Shown here piece by piece: positions 1-10,217 of a stretch of 60,000 nt of DNA (positions are counted from its first letter, which is position 1; every line of letters begins with the position of its first letter). Both the position numbers and the translations under genes were made by a program. Below the pieces are notes generated by a model. It made no database searches, was not told where the DNA came from, and saw nothing but the letters and a program-made list of their open reading frames with translations. The stretch comes from Tubiluchus corallicola (lineage: Eukaryota; Priapulida; Priapulimorpha; Priapulimorphida; Tubiluchidae). The DNA is taken from contig JAQGDQ010000005.1 of NCBI GenBank assembly GCA_030141605.1, positions 1,490,180-1,550,179 on the forward strand. Reading direction: 5' to 3'.

Positions 1-415
1 AATGTTGCTTTTTGTTTAAATAGTACATGGTTGTAGCATTTAAAATTACAGCTAAGCTGTGTTGCAAACATTTGAGAATTACAGTTATTAACTAAATTTA
101 TGCTGACCGGCTTTAATGCCCAAATAAAAATCATAAATAAATTTTAGACTTGCACGAAGCAGTTTTGTTTGTTGGATTTCATGCACGTTTACTTTATATA
201 ATAGCAAACTTTTATTTTTTGTATAATAGATTAGCACTACTAAATCTTGCAATTTGCAATGTGTGCTTTACATAGTATAATTTTACAATGTTAATTAATT
301 AGATGCTTAATTTTTCAGCACAGTTCTGCATTAAACATTGTAAGCTTTAAGGTGTTTTTTTTTTACATTTTATGCCAAAGATCATGTCAGCTTGTATTTT
401 TATCTTTCATTTCAG
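1..415 (+). other. intron of the alpha-L-fucosidase gene
   Basis: AT-rich sequence upstream of the acceptor at 414-415. No exon of the fucosidase is recognisable here, so the preceding exon is presumably outside the window. Confidence 0.6.
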
Positions 416-674
416 GTATACTTACAAGTTATCACAATCAAGGACAGCGTTTGTTTATGCAATTTTACTAAAATGGCCTCAAAAAAATTCTGTCTTGCTT
501 GGAGCGATTAAATCTACAAGGCAAACACAGGTTTCAATGCTCGGCTATTCTGGAAAAATAGCTTGGGAGCAGGTAGGTACCATAGGTGTGAATGTGACAT
601 TCCCAGGATTATCTTGGCAGAATTTGCCTTCTAAATATGCATGGGTGCTCAAATTTGAAAATCTGGAATATTAG
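416..674 (+). CDS. alpha-L-fucosidase (GH29), last coding exon only
   Basis: This is the C-terminal exon of a tissue/lysosomal-type alpha-L-fucosidase, which removes terminal fucose from glycans in lysosomes or outside the cell. A TTTCAG acceptor ends at 415. The frame enters with the third base of a codon and gives about 86 residues to a TAG stop at 672-674. Visible family marks are a VYAI(L)LKWP stretch early in the exon, an SMLGYSGKIAW stretch in the middle, and a closing SKYAWVLKFENL, matching in order and spacing the C-terminal beta-sandwich region of animal FUCA1 (human: VYAIFLHWP, TMLGIQGDLKW, EFAWTIKL). The catalytic barrel must lie to the left of the window, and I see no further exon in 1-415. 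The ATG at 372 is intronic and is not the start. FUCA1 and FUCA2 cannot be separated from this piece. Confidence 0.85.
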
Positions 675-863
675 TTAATTGATTTGGGAAATCATAATAG
701 CTTTAATATAACATAGTGCTTATTCTACATTTTTATTTCTCTCTAGTCTTTTTTTAAATGTTAAATTGGCATTCCGATAAATTGTAAATATACGCAAGTG
801 CTGGACTTTGAGTGCACATAATTTTTAGTACGTTGAACTAGCGAATATTGAAACTGATATTTT

Positions 864-869
864 AATAAA
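864..869 (+). terminator. poly(A) signal of the fucosidase gene
   Basis: A canonical AATAAA lies 190 bases after the fucosidase stop codon, in a T-rich 3' untranslated region. It is the first such hexamer downstream of the stop that I noticed. Confidence 0.55.
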
Positions 870-2385
870 TGTACAGGTTGTGAAGCTGTTATACGACAGT
901 TTTTGTTTGCTTGAATTCTGTGCTGTACTTTGATTGAACATTACCAGAAATTAGCTTCTGAGTCATTTCATCTGCCATATTGCCCCCCGTTAATCTCTAG
1001 GTTAAGTGTCTTGGAAGATAGTACATAATAAATGAACTAGGCCCCAGTCTTGGCACAACACTTACATTATGTAGGTTGTGCATTTCAGGCTGGAACATGC
1101 CTTGCAAAACCGATTTTTTAAAAAATGCACTTGACTAGTAGTATGTTGCTGTAACTCACTGCATTGAGAAATTATTAGGTTTTGAAAATTAGTGTAATAT
1201 ACTTAAGCCTTGAGCAAAAAAGTTTACTATTTATCACTCAAAATGCAACGAAACGAATGCTCAGAATTCAATATCTCTGCAATTATCAATATATTTTATG
1301 CGGGTACACATATGTACAGGAATACAAAAACAAAACTGTGGTTAATTCTGTACAAATGTGCCAAATCCAAATCTTACCTATTGACTCTACGATCATATTA
1401 CTTGTATACTGTTGTGAGATTATTTAACGAGTATTCAATAATATGTAACCAGAATAAAAATAAACTATCAACTTTTTAATGAATTTCACACAAAGCTATT
1501 CCACGCAATTGACTTACATTACGCCTAAGAAGCAAATCAAAAATGCAACTTCGCTGTTGTTCACAAGAGAAATGGGTTAATTGTTTAGCTACAATTTCCA
1601 GCTGACTGGAGGTTGGGCCAAGACATCAGAATTAACCTGCTTAGGTCCCTCTGATGCATCTAACTAAAGCTTTTTCAAGATGTTGACAAGAAATTTCATA
1701 ATTCATGAGACAATGTAATCACAGAAAAAACGGTATAACTCGTAAACTGTAGCCAACTATTCACACTTCTCTATACATATATTCTATATGTTCTTAAAAA
1801 CATACAAAAGATTTTCTGCGTTATTTAGGGAAAAAACGTTCAAGAAAGAAATCAGCAATAAGGTAAAAAATTATTCATTTGTAGTGATACAGGAGCTAAA
1901 GGGTGTACAGAAGCAAGATATTTAATGTATACAGTTATACAGCATGTAGATAGTTTTTGACATAACTGCACACACAAATAACTACCTAATACTAACTTAT
2001 CAAGAATGGTTTTTGCTACATCCTTGTTATAGTCATTAATTATTATTATATTGTCTGTTCTGTACTGTCAAAAATCATATTATTGTTTTATAAAATATAG
2101 CACTCTTCATAGACACTTTAGGAGTGGAGAAACTCTTTATATTCCAGATACAGTAATCTCAAGCAATAAACCAAAAAGCTTACAGCTCAGTGATACTCTT
2201 AAATTGCATTTTTATTGAATAAGTGCTAACACTTTGTAAAAGCTGCTCTGAATGAGTGACACATTGCATTTTTATTGAATAGGTGCTAACACTTTGCAAA
2301 AGTTGCTCTAACTGAGTGACATACAGACAATGAAAACTAAAGGGAATTGTGGGACGCATCAGCAAATTCATATCAATATTCAAAG
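870..2385. other. convergent intergenic region
   Basis: The space between the 3' ends of the fucosidase (+) and HAPSTR1 (-). Short overlapping open frames at 1182-1479 have no family resemblance and biased AT-rich composition; I read them as chance. The left-hand part of the HAPSTR1 3' untranslated region may reach into it. Confidence 0.5.
2202..2327. repeat. two-copy tandem repeat, unit about 63 bp
   Basis: A segment beginning TTGCATTTTTATTGAATA is followed by a second, slightly diverged copy about 63 bases later (around 2202 and 2265). The minus-strand open frame here translates the same 13-15 residue phrase twice, which is simply this repeat. It contains TTTATT, i.e. AATAAA on the minus strand, and lies in or just past the HAPSTR1 3' untranslated region. 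Confidence 0.7.
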
Positions 2386-2391
2386 TTTATT
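2386..2391 (-). terminator. candidate poly(A) signal of HAPSTR1
   Basis: TTTATT on + (AATAAA on -) about 230 bases after the HAPSTR1 stop codon. Two more copies of the hexamer occur further on, inside the 63-bp repeat, so alternative ends are possible. Confidence 0.4.
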
Positions 2392-2617
2392 AGCTTTAAG
2401 CACCGTTTCATACATATTTGCTAGGGCAATGGAAACTAAATGTCAATCGCCAAATGTTAATGTGTATCTTAGAAACTAAAGTTCAATTACCAATACTTTC
2501 AATTCAAATACACAGCAGTAGTATCAGATACAAACTCTAACCATGATAATTAACACAAAGCCAACAACAAACATGGGGCCAGAAGTAACAAGCTAAAAAT
2601 CACAGTAGGTACCAAAT

Positions 2618-5600
2618 TTATGAAAGTCGACTCCGTTTATGCGTAGGAGAATCCATCACAACATCCGGAGAAGACGAACTACGTTTTCTTGTATCTGTAT
2701 GTCTATGAAGCTCTTCTACAAAAAAAAACAACAAAAAAATGGCAAATAGTTTACAAAACTTATTCACTGGTGATAGCAAGCATGTAATATCGTTATTTGA
2801 CACTTGAAAGTAACTACATGCTTAAACAAATATCCATTTAAATAGATATTATTAGATTTAGTTTACTGATATTCGATCATTTTAGTTACAGTGCGATCAA
2901 ATGATAATAACGCTGTTGCACAGCATGAATTTGTGTTGCCTGCCACGGGACATCAGTTGCCACCTTCACCCTCACAAAAAAAACAACGCCAATGTCTTGA
3001 CTCAAAATCAAAATCAGCTATAATCAAGTCTTCAATTACTAGCTCTGAGCAGTCTCGGAATTCACTTCACAATAAACAGCTTTTCGATCCACCAATTTCC
3101 GGAAGAAATTTTTATCTAATTATTTCTCGGCTAAATCCCAGTGATTGCTATCTTTACATCTAATACCTCCACATTGGTTTGATGATTATTTATAAATATA
3201 TTATATTTATAAACATAAAACAATACTTATACTTCATGGATATAACTTATTAACATCATTCTATGGATACTTTATAGATAAGATATGTGGGTCATTTGAC
3301 TTATTAATAAAATAAACACATTTACACCAATGTTGCTACATCATTGAAGCACAGTTAAGTACTTAAATAGGTACTTGTCATCCAGTATGCACGATGAATA
3401 ATTTTTTTTATTAACAACAGTCATTAAGCAGTGGTTCATGAAAAAATAAAAATTGTCATGCATTTTATATTCTATGACCTTTAATCAGAGTTAGCAGCAC
3501 TCATGTTTTTCGTAAGCATACACTTTTGAAGTTAACACTAATGTATTAGCTTGGACAAAAATTATGATATATAGCCACTCACAGAAATGGCATACTGGAA
3601 TATTCAAATGTATTATAGAGTAGTAACATTGTATATATTAAAAGTCAATGGTAAGCAAAGTTAAAGAATGAGAAAACGTTTCTGTTTGATAAAAGCATAA
3701 AAAAATTATCTAGTTGAAAAAAATTGCAAATGTGCTCTAAATTAATTTTCAAATATCACCAACTGACTACAACAAACCTGTAATAAATGCATTTAAGTCT
3801 GAGGATGTCTTACTCCGAGATTTGGTTGGAGTATGTGGCCGATTATAATCAACACTTATGTTGGACATTGCTCCATTTAAACCTACAAACAGTCATAACA
3901 GTTTATTGATTTAATGTCACTAATGTTTGCAAAAACATCATTAGTTCTAAAGCAGTACATTCACTTAACTGTATGCTTACCAAACAGTTTCATACCAAGA
4001 AAAAAGCTATATTCAGCTTACTTGGGAATTTCCCAGAGTTTGGTGACACATAGCATGCAACACCCACTTCATACTGTTGTAATCTAAGGGTTCTTAAAAT
4101 TAAGTGCCCATCAAAACATACAAAGCTTTATTTTAAATGCGGGTATACCACTACATAAAATTTCCTTACTGGCACACAAGCAGTCTAAATATAGACAGTT
4201 TTTAGACATCTCAGTAGCAGTGATGGTTGAAAACAGTTACACATTAAAAAACAAATAGCAAAACTAGATGTAACATGTGAAAAATTCTCTTACTATCTCG
4301 TCTTATCATTTTCAATGGAATTTTTAAAACGTGAATTGTCACTACTTACACCTGACATATTATACATGCGGAGTTCAACTCACAAAGTGTATTTGATGCT
4401 GTACACGTTATAATTGAGCAATTATGTACATAGTGCTCCCCAACAACAGTCAACTGTAATCTTCACTTAATGATGACAATTCAAGTAAGGATCTTTTTTA
4501 CACTATTAACTGTAAATGTAAGATGTAATTTCCCATGAGCCACAATGGACTAAGCTAAATTTTTTCCAGCTATGTTAATGTACGAGTTTTTGTGCTTGCT
4601 TTAGCTGTTTCTGCATTTTTGCAGATAGTCTTTACAGCTGAGTCAAATGAGATAAGTTAAGAGCAATGCTGATGTCTACTGCCCTTTTTTGTTATCAGAC
4701 AAGCCTACAGTAATTTCCTTTCTAATTAATGCTCACTTGTGCTTTATATTAGCCACACACACTCATGAAACATGTTTATACAATGTTTTCGTCAGACAGT
4801 ATACGTGTAAACAAAGTAACTAATGAACACAGTTATCAAAGCTACGTGGCTCATATGTGTAATACAGCAAATTTTATTATACTAAGTAGGTTTATGTCAG
4901 CCAGGGTAATTGCCAACAGTAATCAGGCCGTACAGATGTGTAACTGTGTATCAGCATCTGATGGACCACTGCTAATACATTTGAGGCTGAGCTGCATCGG
5001 ATTCAGGTTAGCAATAATTCCTTCATAAGGCACCTACACAATGAGCAAAATTTCGACAAGTTAAAGCCAATAATTTGTCATTAAAATAAAACATCCATTG
5101 TTTGGGGAAAGGCGATAAAAACATCATCATAATAACGAATCATCATAAATGTGAACTAATTGAGAGCTACACCAAGAATTTTCTATGCTAACAGATACTA
5201 TACTTGGGGGATTTGCATCTTTAAAAAACTGTGTACAGTATGACACCTGCCAAATATTAGCCATGAGCAATACTGCACAAGCCAATGATCAAAATCACTG
5301 GACAGTGGACAAAATCAATATCGGTGACTCCCCCCTATGTATTTGAATGACAATGGAATCGTGCCAAACAATGTATAGGTAAATAGCATGTAAAGAAATG
5401 TGTCTGAACAGGCTAAATGACGAACACTAGCTATTTTCAAATTTCTAAAAGAGCTCTGATAGTTGGCACGACAAGAAACTTGCATGTTTCTTATCATTAT
5501 AAAATTATTATAACCCTGTACATACCGGGTCAGTCAAGTTAACATACGACATGTCTAGTTAAACACAAATGCAACGTTCATATTTTACACATTACCATGA

Positions 5601-8015
5601 ATTTCTAGGGCTTCTCGAAAAGTATGTAAGTCATGTTCCACTCCATGACCACTGTGTAGTGATTCTGGAGTAGGAATACGAGAAGAAGGCTTATCTGAAG
5701 ACATGCGAGGAGAAGTTCTTATTCGATGTGCAGGAAGTACTTTGCCTAAAAAGTAAAAATAAACTAATGAAAATATTCAAAGTGTATGGCACACATCTTG
5801 CCTTGTACTTAAATTTAAACTTTCAACAGTTGACATTTCAATTCAATTTTCAAAGAGGTCAATAAGTACCAAAAATTAACAGATAGCATATAATCATTTA
5901 GCTACTGGTTAGATTCAATTGATTAGTCTATGAAGTACAAGAATCACGAAACAGCATACTCTTACATATTCTGAATGGATGAACAATCATAAAACTTGAC
6001 CTACCTTCAAAGTCAAGTAAGTCAATATGAGAGCTTTCTGTCTACTAAACATGTGCCAAGTCTGACTGTTTTGGTCTCAGCAGTATTACAGATATAATAA
6101 AATGAAACTGTACAACAAATTGCTTCACCTCTATTAGACAATCGTACTAACTGTGAAGCCAAAAGACGAGGCGACACGTATTAAAGCAACCTTCCCTTGC
6201 TAGTATTACCAATACGTAAAAGGTTTGACTGACTAGACATGGTCAGCCTTGGAGATATAATTCACAATGTTAGGTATATGTGTTAAACGTTAATACTAGT
6301 AACTTATAATCTGCGAGCTTTCAAGGGCAACATTACTTTTAACCCATTTGCACGGAATACTCTAGCTTAATTATTCCCAGTAATTTACATTGGACACATA
6401 AAAACTATGTTCCTATAAATCCAGGCATCCCCCAGGTTTAGCTATCTGTGGAATTCCAGGCATCCCCCAGGTTTACCTATCTGTGGAATTCCAGGCATCC
6501 CCCAAGTTTACCTATCTATGGAACAGGTAACAAGAAAAATACTTCATTCACTGTTAACTACAAGCACAACCTCAAAAAAGCACAAACAGACGTAATATAT
6601 CAGTAGTAAATAAATTGTACGCATTACAAGTATTTTTATGGACACACAGGCAAATTCTCACTTAGTGTAGACCCAACAATGAATAGCCAGTAACCACTTG
6701 TCTTATTAGAGCAACTTGTAAAGGTAAGTATATTTTGAAAAAATATGTGAAAAACTAGTCGGTGTGCACAAAAATCACTAGTTAAATGAAAACAAATTAA
6801 ATTATTTCATGAAACAAGCTTTAGTACGTAAAACATCAAAATTATTTTTCTGAGCTAATGACGGGATTGGAAAGCAACATCAAGGAAGCATACTACTTAC
6901 TTGTTGGAATGAAATGTTTAAATTAATTAAGAATTTTTTACTAACTCAAGCTTTTTCGACAAATAAAAATACTGTTACGTGATATTTCGAGAACTTTTCG
7001 AAATTTGATGACCTTCCCTTTCAACCAATAATTAAAAACTATTAAAGTTAATGACTGCACTAGTTATAATATGCTACATCTTCAATTCTCTAATTTTCTT
7101 CCATTTACAAATAAGTACCTGTCAAAAAAGCGATGAGTTCTTCTCTGCGTATATGTCTTCGCCGTTTTTGAGCCCAGGCAATCACTTCTCTAGTTTTACG
7201 TTGGCAGCCCGTTTGTAATCCTAGTTCTCCAGCTCTCCTGTGGCTTTCTAAACTTTCTTTATACATTAGCGTGATAGCACTAGCAGCATTTTGAAATGGC
7301 CCCCAATATGAATTACCCTGTGATCGATCTAAAGAAATAAAATGAGACAGAAAACATTAAACCAGATTTAACGTAGTCCTTTTACTGGCTTTGTTATGAC
7401 TGACCATGAAATGTAAAACAGAAACATTAGTTATTTTTGCCACAGATTTAAAACCTTGAAGACTCAAGAATATAACATAGACTTTTAATTCAGCGTTTTA
7501 AAAACAGATGGTTCTATAATTACTTATGACACAAGTAATTCTTGTATGCATGATACCATAGTTTTGATGCCATATCCCCATGTTGATGTCGTATGTTTGT
7601 TTTTAGAAGCATTTATGAATATTTACTTAAACTTAAAAGTTGAATGTTTTTTGTCTATAGACGCTCTACCTGTTTTTCCTGACCTTAGCACTCGTTACAC
7701 CTTAAGTTTTAAGAGCTCTTGGTACAAGTGCAAAACAGCTCATTGTGCTGATTGTTTAAAACGGGATTCGTTGCTCTAGACGAAAAAAGTGTTTACATAA
7801 TTGCACAATTACACACCTTTATAAAATTGAGATAACGCTGTAGCACTATTCTGAAAATGAAGCCACATTTTCTGAGCAGCTAAGTCCCGTTCACTCAGTA
7901 ATAACTCCTCCATGTTTGGTTCTCTTTCCAATTCATTCAAGCGTTCTTCTTCCCAACTAGTAATCCACCTTTGAGCCCCCGAAATTTCATCGTGGTGAAT
8001 CAGTTCGTCGTCCAT
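2618..8015 (-). CDS. HAPSTR1: HAPSTR1 (C16orf72 family) stress-response regulator
   Basis: Five coding exons on the minus strand: 8015-7817, 7328-7119, 5745-5596, 3882-3778 and 2715-2618. All four introns are phase 1 with GT-AG ends, giving 253 residues against 275 in human. The protein opens with an acidic stretch, then W(I)TSWEEERLNELE, followed by a duplicated module: WLHFQNSATALSQFYK at the end of exon 1 and WGPFQNAASAITLMYKES in exon 2. Next come a basic KRRRHIRREELIAFL segment, FREALEIHGLNGAMSNISV across the exon 3/4 join, and a C-terminal nuclear-signal-like MDSPTHKRSRLS. Each block has a counterpart in order in human HAPSTR1, which works in the nucleus with the ubiquitin ligase HUWE1 in general stress responses. 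That role is known for the vertebrate protein and is inferred here. Confidence 0.95.
2716..3777 (-). other. HAPSTR1 intron 4
   Basis: GT-AG intron. It contains a 90-codon open frame on the opposite strand (2891-3163) that begins just after an AG following a T-rich tract; see the findings. Otherwise AT-rich with no recognised feature. Confidence 0.75.
6421..6525. repeat. three-copy tandem repeat, unit 35 bp
   Basis: Three head-to-tail copies starting CCAGGCATCCCCCAGGTTTA at 6421, 6456 and 6491, exactly 35 bases apart, with two or three substitutions between copies. The units are clearly richer in C than the surrounding HAPSTR1 intron 2 (5746-7118). A minisatellite seed; no function is evident. 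Confidence 0.95.
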
Positions 8016-8155
8016 TATAAGTTAAAATATCAACGAATAGTCCTATAGTAAAGATCAATACAGTTCTATATCGGAATTATAAAGAAAAAGGGAAACGCCT
8101 GAAATAAACCATCCTCCGCATTATGTCACAAATAAACCAGCTGTACGTTGCACAG

Positions 8156-8170
8156 GTACGCATGCGCGAC
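8156..8170. promoter_or_regulatory. NRF-1-like site in the HAPSTR1 promoter
   Basis: A near-palindromic GTACGCATGCGCGAC lies about 145 bases upstream of the HAPSTR1 start codon, in a small GC-richer patch. It resembles the NRF-1 (erect-wing/EWG family) binding site, which is common in promoters of animal housekeeping genes. No TATA box is evident. Confidence 0.5.
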
Positions 8171-9014
8171 AAGCTCCCAGGCATGAACACCCAATAAAAT
8201 CATTCATATGAGCTTGTAATTATTAATATCAGTGATAATACATGTAATTGTTTAAACCTTCAATATAGTATATTGCGAAAATGAGTGTATATATGATTAG
8301 GCGGTTTTTACTTAGACAAAAAAACACAACTAGAGTTGCTCATGGATGAAAAATGCAGAAAAACCTCACGTAAAACCGAATCCTTTCAAAATTAATAAAC
8401 ATCACTCTATTTGTTCCAAATTGGTTATCTTCTAATTTTTTTTAAAATTTAAGAATTTGACCCTGCATAATATGACAATATAAAAATAATATTGACTTCA
8501 GATTTCTACCATTTTCATGCACTATAAATGCAAGAGTGACATGTAAGACACAGATAAAAAACCATTAGCACCGAAATTTATTTATAAATGGCAGTTATAA
8601 TATCGTGCCAATCTAGTAAATCTATCCGCTATTAGTGGCAATAGCAAAACACGGCCAGACGACCGTCAGTTAACTAACTCTGTGCGTGACTAATAAACAA
8701 TCAATTGGTCAATGGGTGACAACAAAATGGTTGCCAACTACTACTGTAAATAATCAAATAGAACATGCTCATTAAAATTTATAGTTTATAGGATCATTTA
8801 AGTATTATTCACAAAGTTTAGCTTAGACAACTTAGGCTGTTTAACATCCAATGTATGTTAGTGCTTATGTAGAGCCCACTCCCAAAGTTCTTTAGATTAG
8901 TCATGTATAATAAGTCGTTTAATAACATGTATTTTTGCACCTGTAAATGGATATTAGTGAAACATCTTTCTCATTAGCAAATGTGTTTTACCATTGACTA
9001 AGAGTAGAAGGATT

Positions 9015-9554
9015 CAGGTTGCTTAATAAATTACTTTTGTCTTCATGTGGAACTTAAATGGAGTCCCAAAAAAGTGGAAGATAATTTTATTGGTGTGCAT
9101 GTAAATAGACAGATCTACAATTTTACTTTCACAACAGGTTTAATTGTGCGGTAGTAGATGTGAGCCCACATTTTTTATTTTTATTAAAGACCAGCATTTT
9201 GGACATCAGATAATAATGTTGAATCTCACTGAAAACTTCACATCATGCACACATTTCCTTGGAGTAAATTATTAAATCCTCTTTCAGGTTGCTTAATAAA
9301 TTACTTTTGTCTTCATGTGGAACTTAAATGGAGTCCCAAAAAAGTGGAAGATAATTTTATTGGTGTGCATGTAAATAGACAGATCTACAATTTTACTTTC
9401 ACGACAGGTTTAATTGTGCGGTAGTAGATGTGAGCCCACATTTTTTATTTTTATTAAAGACCAGCATTTTGGACATCAGATAATAATGTTGAATCTCACT
9501 GAAAACTTCACATCATGCACACATTTCCTTGAAGTAAATTATTAAATCCTCTTT
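9015..9554. repeat. recent tandem duplication, two 270-bp copies
   Basis: Copy 1 is 9015-9284 and copy 2 is 9285-9554, starting CAGGTTGCTTAATAAATTAC in both. By eye they differ at only two positions (CACAACAGG/CACGACAGG and TTGGAGT/TTGAAGT). The copies are immediately adjacent with no coding content. The near identity indicates a recent event or an assembly artefact. Confidence 0.97.
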
Positions 9555-9828
9555 GTGATGACTTGTTAGTTAATTTTTATAGGCGAGTATATATAACAGT
9601 AGTGCATTTTATGGAATAACTGGCAAATTTAATACAAAATAAATAGATAATCGTTTTTTAAATAAAAGAGTCATACTGTAACAGCAGTAACTGAAGATAA
9701 AAAAATGAAGCAAAATCGCTTCAATAAGTACACATATTATGTACTCACTTTTCGTTTTCATTCACTGCACTCGTTTTTGGATGGGATAATTGGACCAGAT
9801 TAGATTACAGATCAGATCACAATAGACG

Positions 9829-10030
9829 TCAGATCAAATGAGATGATTTGAGATGAGATGAGATAAGATGAGCAGAAAAGAGAAGAAAGGAGAGGAGAGA
9901 AGGGGAGAGGAGAAGAGAGGTTTGGAGGGGAAAGGATGGGATGGGGTGGAAGAGAACAGGAGAAAAGATGAGTTGATATGAGATGAGAAGGATCGAGGTG
10001 AGTTTATATGATGATGTGATGAGATCAGGT
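9829..10030. repeat. purine-rich GAGATGA low-complexity tract
   Basis: About 200 bases almost free of pyrimidines other than T in GATGA steps. A degenerate GAGATGA/GATAAGATGA ladder surrounds a core of GGAGAGG units. Long minus-strand open frames here (Ser/Leu/Pro-rich) are artefacts of the composition. Confidence 0.9.
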
Positions 10031-10036
10031 AAGATG

Positions 10037-10217
10037 TAGGGGTGAGCAAACATTATCAGAAATCGATTTTGACAAATAAAATTTTTGGCTTTAAAATTAG
10101 AATTCTAACAAATTTCAAATCAGTAATAAAGACAATATTGTTAACAAAAAAACTCAATTTAATTCTGAGGCAAATCAAATTGGAATAAAAAACTCAAACA
10201 TTCGATGCTCAGCCTTG
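10037..10217. mobile_element. small nonautonomous hAT-like element (MITE)
   Basis: The left end TAGGGGTGAGCA and the right end TGCTCAGCCTTG form imperfect terminal inverted repeats of the hAT type. The flanking octamers GTAAGATG (10029-10036) and GTAATACG (10218-10225) agree at six of eight positions, consistent with a decayed 8-bp target duplication. The 181-bp AT-rich interior codes for nothing. A related element with GGGGTGAGCA ends lies at 53821. Confidence 0.65.

Noticed and set aside
372-415. ATG at 372 as the start of a 100-residue protein
   Set aside because: Only the part from 416 on resembles fucosidase; a TTTCAG acceptor at 415 shows the preceding codons are intron.
9829-10053. 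Two long Ser/Leu-rich minus-strand open frames
   Set aside because: They are translations of the purine-rich GAGATGA tract in two frames and reflect composition, not a gene.
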